The notes beneath the pieces were generated by a model. The model worked only from the letters and a program-made list of their open reading frames with translations, was not told the DNA's origin and searched no databases. From CBDCMJ01 sp965224325 (lineage in GTDB: Bacteria > Chloroflexota > Dehalococcoidia > Lucifugimonadales > UBA3495): a DNA stretch of 64,000 nucleotides. The position numbers and the translations under genes are program-made. Position 1 is the first letter of the stretch. Every line of letters begins with the position of its first letter. The stretch spans positions 178,008 through 242,007 of the forward strand of contig CBDCYT010000015.1 of assembly GCA_965224325.1 (NCBI GenBank), written 5' to 3'. Shown here piece after piece: positions 17,493 to 26,194 of this stretch.

Positions 17493-18491
17493 TTATTCCT
17501 CTGCCGGCGCTGTCTCTGAGGGCGGGGCGCCGCCGCGAGTGGCTCCGTGAGCAACCTCGACCGCTTCGGGTGCGTCAGAGGCCGCAGCAAGGGCCGCAAG
17601 CTCACTCTCTAGGTCGGCGGCCAGCGCGCCCTCCATAGCACTGATGGCAACCTCGATCTGCTGATGGTCTGGGTATCTGGTCGTTAATCGTTGTAGGAGC
17701 AGTCCCGGCTTGGCTATGAGCTGTCCGATTATCCAATGTTGGTGGGCGCCGCTGAAGCGCAAGATTTCGTAACTGATTGCTGCGATAACCGGTATAAGCA
17801 CTATTCGGGATAGTATGCGGATTTCCATGGGCGGGCCCATCATTAAGGCAAACACCAGTATGGAAACCAGCACCACGGTCAGGAGAAAGGCGGTGCCGCA
17901 GCGGGGATGCGGAGTTGGGAATTTTTGCACGTTGGCAACATCTAGAGGCACCCCGGCCTCGTAGGCATGCACCGTCATGTGCTCGGCCCCATGGTAGGCG
18001 AAGACTCGTTTAATGTCGGGAAGGAAGCTGATCGCTCGCATGTAGCCGAGGAGAAAGACCAGCCGCAAGGCCCCCTCGATAACCTCGCTGAGTATGGCGG
18101 AAGGCACTAGCGGATCGATGGCCCACACAATTCCAAGGGGAAGCAGGAAGAACACCGCGGTCCCCAACACCAGAGACACCGCTAAGGTCGCGCCCATCAC
18201 CCACCCGGGAACATCACCTTCCCCATCCCCAACCTGGTCTTGCAGGGCCATGTTGGCCGACATGTGCAGCGCTTTGATGCCCAGCGCCAGCGTCTCCAGC
18301 AGCACCACCATGCCCCGAATCAGCGGGATCCGGCGCAGCCGTCCGGTATACAACGTGCTGAGGGGTTCGCAGCGGCGCTCGATGCGGCCGTCTTCACGGC
18401 GGACGGCCAAGCTAAAGTGGTTCCGGCCGCGGATCATCACCCCTTCGAGGACAGCTTGCCCCCCATAGGGGAACCGGGGAGCCTCAGCCAT
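17493..18491 (-). CDS. DUF1385 membrane protein (YqhQ family)
   Basis: A 332-residue integral membrane protein of the YqhQ/DUF1385 family, function unproven. The family starts with the conserved GGQAVLEGVMIRG (10-22). Hydrophobic segments lie at about 60-75, 105-130, 140-155, 200-225 and 232-250. The invariant loop YHGAEHMTVHAYE and TPHPRCGTAF are present. The C-terminal ~35 residues are an Ala/Glu-rich tail. In Firmicutes and Chloroflexota this gene sits beside rpmE, as here. Confidence 0.88.
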   Translation of the reverse strand: MAEAPRFPYGGQAVLEGVMIRGRNHFSLAVRREDGRIERRCEPLSTLYTGRLRRIPLIRGMVVLLETLALGIKALHMSANMALQDQVGDGEGDVPGWVMGATLAVSLVLGTAVFFLLPLGIVWAIDPLVPSAILSEVIEGALRLVFLLGYMRAISFLPDIKRVFAYHGAEHMTVHAYEAGVPLDVANVQKFPTPHPRCGTAFLLTVVLVSILVFALMMGPPMEIRILSRIVLIPVIAAISYEILRFSGAHQHWIIGQLIAKPGLLLQRLTTRYPDHQQIEVAISAMEGALAADLESELAALAAASDAPEAVEVAHGATRGGAPPSETAPAEE

Positions 18492-18711
18492 GCCGCCCTC
18501 TGCCGTTGACCCGGCAGCCGCGGCTCACGTGAGGCAAGAGTTGGCGTGTGGGTGAGAAGAGGTAAGTAGGTGGGAACTCGGGCCGTTCATGACCCGTGTA
18601 CGAGGCATCGGTGGGCGGGTTTTCAACGTTGTTCCAAGCGACACAATCGGTCCAGTGCCGCCTATAGCCGCGTCCCTGAAAGCAAATCGAGGACAATCCG
18701 TCTCCGGCTTG

Positions 18712-18912
18712 TTACTGTAGGTTGTAGCGACGGCGCATGCGTTCGATGCGGCCCTGAGTATCTACGACCCGTTGCTCGCCGGTGTAGAACGGATGGCACT
18801 TACTGCAGACTTCCACCCTCAGGCTTCGCTTAGTGCCGGCGGTCTCAATTACGTTGCCGCAGGAACACGTTATGGTGGACTTATAAAATTGCGGATGTAT
18901 GTCTTGCTTCAT
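18712..18912 (-). CDS. rpmE: 50S ribosomal protein L31
   Basis: A 66-residue zinc-type L31, recognised by DIHPQFYKSTITCSCGN and VCSKCHPFYTGEQ. Cys16, Cys18, Cys36 and Cys39 form the Zn site, so this is the C+ version. Length and start are standard. It lies upstream of the DUF1385 gene on the same strand. Confidence 0.97.
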   Translation of the reverse strand: MKQDIHPQFYKSTITCSCGNVIETAGTKRSLRVEVCSKCHPFYTGEQRVVDTQGRIERMRRRYNLQ

Positions 18913-19063
18913 CAGTCCCTTGATTTTGGGCCCCGGATGTCATGCTGACACTTCGGGGCGAATCGTGAGTTCATTTTGGTTATCAGCGGGGAACGGGCTG
19001 GGATTCGGCCCTAACTGGAGGCGTGGAGTCAAGAGCAGCCGCGGATGTGGCGAAATTTACTAG

Positions 19064-19330
19064 CTAAGCCTGCTGCTCAACAGGATAAACGCTTACCCTT
19101 CGCCTGCCCTTGGCCGCAAACTCGAATTTGACCTGGCCGTCCGTGGTGGCGAATATGGTGTGGTCCCGTCCCAAGCCCACGTTGGTCCCGGTTTTAATTC
19201 GGGTGCCCCGTTGGCGGACGATGATCGATCCGGTGGAGACCAACTCGCCCCCGTACCGCTTCACCCCTAACCGCTTGGCGTTGCTATCTCGGCCATTGTT
19301 GGAACTGCCACCCGCTTTCTTATGTGCCAT
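19064..19330 (-). CDS. rpmA: 50S ribosomal protein L27
   Basis: An 88-residue L27. MAHKKAGGSSNNGRDS at the N-terminus reaches the peptidyl-transferase centre; no cleavable N-terminal extension is present, unlike Firmicutes. The GGELVSTGSIIVRQRGT core is standard. It follows rplU by 56 bp in the usual rplU-rpmA order. Confidence 0.97.
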   Translation of the reverse strand: MAHKKAGGSSNNGRDSNAKRLGVKRYGGELVSTGSIIVRQRGTRIKTGTNVGLGRDHTIFATTDGQVKFEFAAKGRRRVSVYPVEQQA

Positions 19331-19386
19331 TACTCCTGACCTTCCGGCCGCTCCGTTGCCGCCGTTCTCCTGTACCCGGATCTACT

Positions 19387-19716
19387 TTACCGTTGTGGCT
19401 GCTCCACCAGAATGTCTTGAATCAATAGGCGAGTGTAACCTTGGCGGTGGCTGCGCTTGCGCCGGTACCGGGTCTTTGCTTTGTACTTGAAGACGATGAT
19501 TTTGGGATCTCTGTGCTGGGCTTGGACCTGGGCCAGCACCTTAGCGCCGGGCACGTAAGGCGTTCCAAAGGTCACCTGGCCCTCATCCGAAATCGCCAAA
19601 ACTTCGCCGAATTCAGTTACCGTGTCTGTGGCCACGGTGAGCTTTTCAACGTCCAAGGTATCCCCGGGCTTAACCCGGTACTGCTTGCCACCAGTTTTGA
19701 TTACTGCGTAATCCAT
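19387..19716 (-). CDS. rplU: 50S ribosomal protein L21
   Basis: A 109-residue L21 beginning MDYAVIKTGGKQYRVKPGD and containing the signature KRRSHRQGYT-like segment near the C-terminus, which binds 23S rRNA. First gene of the rplU-rpmA pair. The 120 bp upstream should hold the promoter. Confidence 0.97.
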   Translation of the reverse strand: MDYAVIKTGGKQYRVKPGDTLDVEKLTVATDTVTEFGEVLAISDEGQVTFGTPYVPGAKVLAQVQAQHRDPKIIVFKYKAKTRYRRKRSHRQGYTRLLIQDILVEQPQR

Positions 19717-19837
19717 ATGCGCTACTCCGAATTCCCATGTTAAGACAGCGTTAGTGAAGTGTCAAGGCGAACTCGTAACATGAGGGAGGTGCAAAAGTCG
19801 GGCATACCTCGTTTGCGCTAGGTTAACGCTCGCAAAA

Positions 19838-20332
19838 TCACTTCTCGCAAACCACGCCGTCGCTGTCCCCGTCCCTGACGCTAGGCACAAGGTTAGCTGG
19901 GAAGCCCTGCCCTGGGCCGCTACTACCCGTCTGACGTTTTACGCCTGCAGCGTCGGCCTCCTCGCATGATTCATAGGTTTGAGTGGTAGGCATGGGGGTC
20001 GGGGCTGCGGTAGGCACTGGGGTCGGGGCTGCGGTAAGCATGGGGGTCGGGGCTGTGGTGGGCATCGGGGTCGGGGCTGTGGTAGGCACCGGGGTCGGGG
20101 CTGTAGTAGGCATCGGGGTCGGGGCTGCGGTAGGCATCGGGGTCGGGGCTGCGGTAGGCATCGGGGTCGGGGCTGCGGTAGGCACTGGGGTCGGGGCTTT
20201 GGTGGGCACACGGATAACCTCAGTGGGTGCCAGCGGCTAGGTGGGTGCAGGTGTGGAAGCGGGGGAGCCGCAAGCCACTGCCACTGTCACACCAAGTCCT
20301 AAGGTGACAATAGCAAGGATTTTCCGAAACAT
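19838..20332 (-). pseudogene. Excalibur-domain lipoprotein interrupted by an in-frame TAG
   Basis: Read from ATG 20332 (Shine-Dalgarno 'ggaagga'), the frame encodes a lipoprotein signal ending VAVACGS (lipobox Cys21). A TAG follows at codon 32 (20239-20237). The same frame continues through about nine 8-residue APTPMPTA-like repeats (24-bp DNA units) to an Excalibur domain whose DGDSDGVVCE calcium-binding motif closes the protein. An internal GTG at 20209 could restart but would lack the export signal. Either one C-to-T change made this a pseudogene or the amber codon is read through. The intact protein would be anchored outside the membrane with the Excalibur domain at the end of a Pro/Thr stalk. 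Confidence 0.75.
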
Positions 20333-20443
20333 TGAGTGTCCTTCCATGGTTATATGCCCCAAGCCTACCACGGAGGCCGCTGCATGGAGAGAGGGGCAAG
20401 GTTCGAAGGCAGGTGCAAAACTCCGAGAACCGGCCTGGGCCGG

Positions 20444-20905
20444 CTACAGCATATGCGCCAAGAGCGCCAGGCCAATGGTAACTACCGCGGCTATTGTCGG
20501 GAGGAGGCCGCACCCACCGTAGCGCTGGCGGCGGTGGTCAGCAAAGCGCTGGTGGTAGATGGCCCGTACCTCGGGCGCTGCCCGGGTAAAAGAGGTTTCC
20601 ACCGTGAAGGCGTCCTGGGGGATGGGGCGGTCGGGGATGCTGCCGTTGGCAGGCAGGATGCGGTCATAGCGGTAGCGAAACTCCTCGTCTGACTGGATCC
20701 CCTTTCGCATGTTGCACGGGGAGCAGAGGAGTTGCAGGTTGGTGATCTCATCGCCGCCGCCCCGGCTAAACGGGTACTTGTGGTCTATCTCCAGGTAATG
20801 GATGCGGTGGAGCCGACCACAATAGGCACACCGCCCCTTTTGGGCCGTGAAGAGCTGGTACTTTAGGCTCCGGGGGAAAATGGTCCTATCCAGTACATTA
20901 GGCCT
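20444..20905 (-). pseudogene. HNH endonuclease with C-terminal membrane segment, start codon lost
   Basis: An open frame of 153 codons from 20905 to 20444 encodes a HNH nuclease: CAYC (zinc-knuckle half), EIDHKYPFSRGGGDE, NLQLLCSPCN and K. This is followed by a ~50-residue linker and a hydrophobic tail (LLPTIAAVVTIGLALLA). No ATG, GTG or TTG occurs in frame before the HNH motif. An ATG at 20898 is one base out of frame; adding one G (ATG GTA CTG GAT) would give a natural start reading MVLDRT. A one-base deletion at the start is the simplest explanation; use of CTG is the alternative. Confidence 0.68.
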
Positions 20906-21154
20906 TTATTGCCAAAACTAGCCGTGTCACCGGCGGGCTCGGCAATTCGGGATGTCCCGGGGGGGAGAGGGCCACAAACCTCAAGCCGACCCTATCGTTG
21001 GAGTCGTGGGTTGTCAAGGCCTTTTGGGCTGCGACCCAAAAACCCTCCGTCGCAAGGGATTGTTGGTCAACCGCCGATTCCTGACCCAAAATCCCCCGCG
21101 GGAGTGCTGGCTGGGAACAAGGATGAACATGAGGTGGACGGAGGAGAAGACGGT

Positions 21155-21500
21155 GAGTTGCAAGCCCCGAACAGCAATTGCAGATTCTCCACGTGGTCAG
21201 TGCCGCCCTTGGCCTTCGGAATGATGTGGTCCACCGTGAGGTTGCGGTCTAGGAAATGCTTCTTGCATCCGGCGCAGTTCCCACCTTGCTTGCCGTAAGG
21301 GCGGGTTTGTGCGTCTGATAGGGCGGGAGCTTACCCAAGTCAGTACATTTGAGAATGTCGGTGCGGGCGGTGACGTAACCGTGATGGAACAGACCGCCCA
21401 TGAACCGTTGTAACCGGAGATTGACCAGTTCAACCGTCTTGGCTGATAGGTCTATCCCCACCTGCTGAAGGGCATGGAGATCTCCGGCCCAACCAGGTGT
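21155..21500 (-). pseudogene. Remnant of a DNA methylase-HNH fusion
   Basis: Two frames together recall the C-terminus of DNA modification methylases fused to HNH. GIDLSAKTVELVNLRL and VTARTDI (about 21460-21310) are in one frame. YGKQGGNCAGC, LTVDHIIPKAKGGTDH and NLQLLFGACN (about 21295-21155) are in another. The shift lies just after PYQTHK near 21310. The N-terminal methylase part is absent upstream and the end is truncated. It belongs to the 19.8-23 kb decay zone. Confidence 0.65.
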
Positions 21501-21514
21501 GGGCAGCTGATATC

Positions 21515-21605
21515 ATCTATATCCCCATCGCGCGCGGAGAGGCCGCTGTCGGACCCGTGCACCAAATTCCTGCCAATCTATATCCCCATCGCGCGCGGAG
21601 AGGCC
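21515..21605 (-). CRISPR. Candidate two-repeat, one-spacer CRISPR remnant (type I-E-like)
   Basis: An identical 30-bp sequence occurs at 21515-21544 and 21576-21605, 61 bp apart, separated by a 31-bp unique spacer. Read on the minus strand the repeat is ggcctctccgcgcgcg followed by atggggatatagat. It shares the central ccgcgc...ggggata and the hairpin (tctcc/gggga) of type I-E repeats, and 61 bp is the I-E repeat-spacer period. A T/A-rich stretch (21606-21625) on the minus-strand upstream side could be a leader remnant. No cas gene lies in the window. With only two repeats, a chance tandem duplication is possible. The rest of 21501-21849 holds nothing else. Confidence 0.5.
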
Positions 21606-21768
21606 GGGATTTTTTTATTTCAGGGCCGTTGTGAGCCATTGTGAGCCATGGCCTTAGTGGCGGTGGTAGATTTGGCAGGGTGCTAATAGCTGCCTATCAA
21701 CAGCGTAGGGAGTGGTCGCCGGAGGGGGCAAGGGCGAAGTGTCGGGAGTTTAGGACGAGGGGGGCCTT

Positions 21769-23009
21769 CTAAACCAAAGCCAAGGTGAAACCCGCATTTG
21801 GGTCGGCTAGAATCAGGGAGGCATAGCGTCAGGACTGGGAGCAGACTGAGTGGGGATGGTGATGGGTATGAGGGGGATAAGGCCGGACTTGGAGGGGTGG
21901 CAGTTGGACTTGGCTAGTGTGCGCAGCAGGATGTACCTAGCGCCGACACCCCGGGAGAGAGAACGGTGGCACGCACTGTGGCTCCTGTGCCGGGGCCTGA
22001 CCGCCTCGGGCACCGCCCAGGCACTGGGCCGGGATGCTCACACCATCGGCAGATGGGCCGCCGCCTTCGGCGAGGGAGGGCCTGCAGCCTTGATATTCGA
22101 GCAGACCGGGGGTTCCCCCCCGCACTTGGCGAGACGCAACAGGCGGAGTTGACGGGGGCAGTGCAGGAGTTGCCCGAGATGTCGGGCATAGAAATGGCCA
22201 ACTGGAACTGGAAAGTGGTGCGGCAGTTTGTCTCGAAGCGTTTCGGCATTGGCCTGAGCCGCAGCACTTGCCTGAACTATCTGCACCGCTTGGGGTTTGT
22301 CCTGAAGCGTCCCAAGAAGCGTCTGGTCAAGGCAGATGAGCAGAAGCGGGAGGCCTTCGTGGCGGAGTACGCCACCCTGTCGGACGAGGCGTGGCGTACG
22401 GGAGCGAAGATATTCTTCGCCGACGAGGCCCATTTCCGGGCCGATGCCGAACTGAGAGGCAAATGGGTGCTAAAGGGAGAGCCGGCCTTGGTGGACTCGA
22501 CCAGCCCGAGCTATGGCGAAAAGGCCAGCTACTACTCGGCAGTGTGCCTGGAGACCGGTGAGGTGGAGTGGATGGACCTGGAGGGGAACAGCAACTCCGG
22601 AACCTCGGCTGCCTTCCTGGAGCGGTTGCGGCAGAGGCACTCCGGGCCGCTCAACGTGATTTGGGACAACGCGCCGGCGCACCGCGGCGAGGCGGTGCGT
22701 GAGTATCTGCGGACGCCGGGCTTGGGGCTGCGGCTGATGAACCTGCCGGGCTACAGCCCGGACTTCAACGCCGATGAGGCCATCTGGGGCTGGGCGAGAG
22801 AGGAAGCCACCGGAAACCTGTGCTTGGGAACCAAGGCCCTGGTAAAGGAGAGGGTCGGGAATTTCCTCTGCGGGCTGTCCATCCGGAAAGACGAGGTCAA
22901 GGGCCGCTGCCGCACCGTCCTACAATCAAAGGCCGAAGGATTTCTGCGAGAATCCCAGCCCAATCACCGATGTATTGTAAATGCACATCCCACCTTGGCT
23001 TTGGTTTAG
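21769..23009 (+). mobile_element. IS630-family insertion sequence
   Basis: Perfect 19-bp terminal inverted repeats (ctaaaccaaagccaaggtg at 21769-21787; inverse at 22991-23009) enclose one transposase. The ends contain TA dinucleotides, the duplicated target typical of IS630/Tc1 elements, so the element proper probably spans about 21772-23006. The transposase stop codon is formed by the right inverted repeat. Confidence 0.88.
21850..23009 (+). CDS. IS630 transposase, -1 frameshift needed
   Basis: A DDE transposase in two overlapping frames. The first (21850-22152) has the helix-turn-helix domain (TASGTAQALGRDAHTIGRW). The second carries the catalytic core: Asp in FFADEAHF, Asp in VIWDNAPAHR and Glu in NADEAIWGW. 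A -1 shift at the C7 run near 22114-22121 joins them, giving about 385 residues. IS630 relatives use programmed frameshifting, and the C CCC CCG run fits a slippery site, but a disabling indel is also possible. The end lies inside the right inverted repeat. Confidence 0.82.
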
Positions 23010-23541
23010 TTTTCGGGACAACTCCTATTTTCCCATGCACTTTGGGCTTGTCCAATGGCAGTGCAACATCAAGAACGCATGGATTCCCGCTTTCGCGTGA
23101 AAGACGGGTGAGCGGCGGGATAGATTCCCGCTCCCCGATCGGGGCCGGGGACAAGCTTCGCGGGAAAGAGGAGTGAGCGGCGGGTATGACGGGCGGCAGA
23201 CAACTAAAACACCCTGGCAACACGTAAGTGGTCAGACTTGGTGAGTCCGATTCGCCGAAAGCCGTGTGACAACCGCCTGGCTAAGAGCCAACAGTAGGGA
23301 TTAAATCTCTAAATTGCCGACCGAGATCTACTCGTTCCCCTCAGGTCTGAACAGTTAACGTAACATAACTGGGGTCCATAGTGGATGCCAGAGTAAGCCC
23401 TTTTGGGAGTGCTCCCGGAGCTGCCGCATTGGGGCGGGAATCTGAAAGCGGGCAGACAAACATAACACTAATGGGGCGCGTACTATAAGTTATAATGGCA
23501 CTGGAAACACCGGGTAAGTTACGTTAGGAGCGGACTGGGTA
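23010..23541. other. Intergenic region with REP-like palindromic module
   Basis: 532 bp without a gene. At about 23080-23176 it has the 'ggattcccgctttcgcg' and 'ttcccgctccccgatcgggg...caagcttcgcggga' palindromes, as found inside both MITE families, each followed by a 'gagcggcggg' direct repeat. The last 100 bp are less GC-rich and should hold the fakA promoter; 'ggag' lies upstream of ATG 23542. Confidence 0.6.
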
Positions 23542-25278
23542 ATGGGTGTTTTGCGAGGCGACGATCTCCGGCAGGCGTTTGCAGCCGCAACCAGCTGCTT
23601 GGAACGCTACCGAGATTCCATTAACGCCCTAAACGTTTTTCCGGTGCCTGACGGCGACACCGGCACCAACATGCTGCTCACCATGCGCTCAGCATTGGAA
23701 CGGTGTCCCGAGACCCCAGGCGCCAGCGCCGGTGACGTGTTGGCTGGCTTGGCCGACGGCGCCTTTTGGGGCGCTCGTGGCAACAGCGGCGTTATTCTCT
23801 CCCAGCTCTTTCGCGGTTTTGCGGACGCGGCCAAAGGTCTGGATGTGTGTGACGGGCCAGGGCTTGACCGGGCTTTCCTGCAGGCCGCCGAAGCCGCGTA
23901 CGCGTCGGTGGCCAACCCGGTGGAAGGGACCATGCTGTCGGTCATGCGGGCTGCTTCCATCGCAGGCCAAAATGACACGGGCGCAGGCCAAAACGACACT
24001 GGCGCAGGCCAAAATGACACTGACGCGGGCCAAAATGACACTGGATGCGGGGAAGAGAAGGACCCCTTGATTTTGTGGGAGAGGGCCTTTCACGCGGCCT
24101 GCGAGGCTCTCTACATCACTCCCTCACAGCTGCAGATTCTCGCTGAAGCAGGCGTCGTGGACGCCGGTGGCATGGGCGTGGTGGTGATACTGGGTGGGGC
24201 AGTATGCGCTCTTACAGGCCGGGACACCGGCGTGGTCGACCAAGCCGTAGCATCTTACTGCGTAGAACCCGCAACATCCGGCGGGGGTTACCGCGAGGTG
24301 GGTGCCCATTCCTCGAATTCCGCCCTGGAAGCCGCTTTGGAAACCACCCTGGAAACGGCCTGGGGTTATTGTGTGCAGTACGTCATTGAGGGATCGAACC
24401 TTGACGTCGAGGAAGTGAAGAAGGGAATAAGCCCGGATGCGGCGCAGTCTGGGGTGGTGGTGGGAGGCGGCCGGCTCGTGCGGGTCCACGTCCACGCTCC
24501 GGACCCGGGTCCTCCCTTGAGTTACGGGGCTTCATGGGGAGAACTGGACCAAATTAACATTGAGAACATGAACCGCCAGAACTCCGAATACGTGGCCGGA
24601 CACCTCTCCGGTCGGAAAGCTCAGGCCAACCTGGCCGTGGTCGCGGTGACGCCCGGTGATGGGCTCGCCCGTTTATTTCAAGACGCCGGGTGCCTAAGAA
24701 CAATCGAAGGCGGGCAAACCATGAATCCCAGCGTTCAACAAATCCTGGACGCTGCCGGGGCTGCAGGCGCCGATGACGTCATCATCTTGCCCAACAACGC
24801 CAACGTGGTGCTCGCCGCTCAACAGGCAACGGAGGCCAACCCTCGCCTCCACGTAGTGCCTTCCAAGACGGTTCCCCAAGGCGTCACCGCGCTGCTGGCC
24901 TACAACCCGGAGGGGGCGTTGGAAGACAACTTGCGGGCAATGGCGGGCGTATTGGGCGACGTGGTTTCCCTAGCCGTAACCCAAGCGGTGCGCCCTTCGA
25001 CTTTGGGGGGTGTGGCCGTTAGCGCCGGCCAATATATCGGCCTGATCGAAGGGGATATCGTAACCTGCGGGGATGCGCCGGAAGCAGTGCTCAAGTCTGC
25101 TTTGGACCGGGTGCTCAACTCGGCGGACCAAGTAGTCACCCTCTACCAGGGTGCTCAAGCTGAACCCCAGTCAGCCGATGAGCTGCGCGGTCTTCTTGAG
25201 TTGGCCGTCCCTGGGGTGCAAGTTGACCTGATTTACGGCGGGCAGCCCCACTACCATTATCTGGCTTCTGTAGAGTAA
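23542..25278 (+). CDS. fakA: DAK2-domain protein, fatty acid kinase FakA-like
   Basis: A 578-residue homologue of YloV/FakA, the ATP-binding subunit that phosphorylates fatty acids presented by a DegV-type FakB. The DhaL domain is at 1-210, with the Mg-ATP motif PVPDGDTGTN (Asp37, Asp39) and a GARGNSGVILSQ motif near 80; a middle and C-terminal FakA domain follow. Residues 141-168 are four 7-residue AGQND(T)x repeats encoded by four 21-bp tandem units (23962-24045), inserted in the DhaL domain and absent from typical relatives. The degV gene follows by 58 bp, which supports a FakA/FakB pair. Confidence 0.88.
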   Translation: MGVLRGDDLRQAFAAATSCLERYRDSINALNVFPVPDGDTGTNMLLTMRSALERCPETPGASAGDVLAGLADGAFWGARGNSGVILSQLFRGFADAAKGLDVCDGPGLDRAFLQAAEAAYASVANPVEGTMLSVMRAASIAGQNDTGAGQNDTGAGQNDTDAGQNDTGCGEEKDPLILWERAFHAACEALYITPSQLQILAEAGVVDAGGMGVVVILGGAVCALTGRDTGVVDQAVASYCVEPATSGGGYREVGAHSSNSALEAALETTLETAWGYCVQYVIEGSNLDVEEVKKGISPDAAQSGVVVGGGRLVRVHVHAPDPGPPLSYGASWGELDQINIENMNRQNSEYVAGHLSGRKAQANLAVVAVTPGDGLARLFQDAGCLRTIEGGQTMNPSVQQILDAAGAAGADDVIILPNNANVVLAAQQATEANPRLHVVPSKTVPQGVTALLAYNPEGALEDNLRAMAGVLGDVVSLAVTQAVRPSTLGGVAVSAGQYIGLIEGDIVTCGDAPEAVLKSALDRVLNSADQVVTLYQGAQAEPQSADELRGLLELAVPGVQVDLIYGGQPHYHYLASVE

Positions 25279-25336
25279 GCGAGAGTAAGCGCCCCTAATC
25301 AATCTTTAATAGCGCCCCAGCGCGTGGAGTAGAGCC

Positions 25337-26194
25337 ATGGCCGTCCGAATAGTGACCGATAGCTCTTCCGACTTGCCCACGCACCTTGCGGAACAGTGGG
25401 ATATCACCGTGGTCCCGTGCTACGTGATCGCCGACGACCAACCCATGCGTGACGGCGTGGACATCACTGCGGACGAGTTTTACTCCCGGCTGGAATCCAG
25501 TAGCCGCTTGCCCACCACCGCTCAGCCGTCGGCGGCTGATTTTCAGGCGGTTTACGACAATCTCTTGGCCCAAGGCCATCAAGTGGTGTCCATCCACGTC
25601 TCCGAAAAATTGAGTGGCACACTGAATTCGGCCAATCAAGCCCGGGCAGCGTTAGGCCCCGCCGGGGAGGGCGTGGAGATTGTAGATTCCCGGCTTGCGT
25701 CGATTCCCCTGGGACTGGTCGCGCTCTCGGCGGCAGAGAGGGTGGCGGAGGGGGATAGCCCCCATGACGTGGCTGTTCAGGCCCGCCGTGACTCCAAGTT
25801 GACCAACAGTTTTTTTGCTGTCGACACCCTGGAATACCTTCAGAAGGGTGGGCGTATCGGCAAAGCCCAGAGCTTCTTGGGGTCGATGCTGAACGTCAAG
25901 CCCATTCTCACCTTACAGGATGGCGAGGCGCACCCATTAGAGCGGGTACGCAACAGCAGCAGGGCGGTGCGGCGCCTGGTCGAGCTAACCCGCTTGGAGG
26001 CTCCCCTCCGGAAGCTGGCGGTAATCTACAGCACCGAACACCAACAGGCTCAAGGGCTTAGGGAAGATTTATCCGGCCTTCTGGCTATCGATGATATAAC
26101 GGTAGCCCGGTTCGGAGCCACCCTAGGAACTTATCTTGGTCCAAGGGCGCTGGGAGTGGGGTTCACTCGAGCCGATGATGCGCCAAGGGCCTGA
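25337..26194 (+). CDS. DegV family fatty-acid-binding protein (FakB-like)
   Basis: A 285-residue DegV protein. These bind one fatty acid and hand it to FakA for phosphorylation. The N-terminus has RIVTDSSSDLP, the binding-site motif ISEKLSGT-like SEKLSGTLNSA is near 92-102, and the second domain contains LEYLQKGGRIGKAQ and GAVLGTHxGP-like FGATLGTYLGPRALG. Its TGA overlaps the recG ATG by one base (TGATG), so recG is translationally coupled. Confidence 0.9.
   Translation: MAVRIVTDSSSDLPTHLAEQWDITVVPCYVIADDQPMRDGVDITADEFYSRLESSSRLPTTAQPSAADFQAVYDNLLAQGHQVVSIHVSEKLSGTLNSANQARAALGPAGEGVEIVDSRLASIPLGLVALSAAERVAEGDSPHDVAVQARRDSKLTNSFFAVDTLEYLQKGGRIGKAQSFLGSMLNVKPILTLQDGEAHPLERVRNSSRAVRRLVELTRLEAPLRKLAVIYSTEHQQAQGLREDLSGLLAIDDITVARFGATLGTYLGPRALGVGFTRADDAPRA

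Noticed and set aside
19975..20205. 24-bp repeats as a CRISPR
   Set aside because: Units are contiguous without spacers and encode Pro/Thr repeats in frame with the Excalibur domain.
21445..21470. Third CRISPR repeat (tctatcccc)
   Set aside because: Match is only nine bases, and the sequence is accounted for by the methylase remnant.
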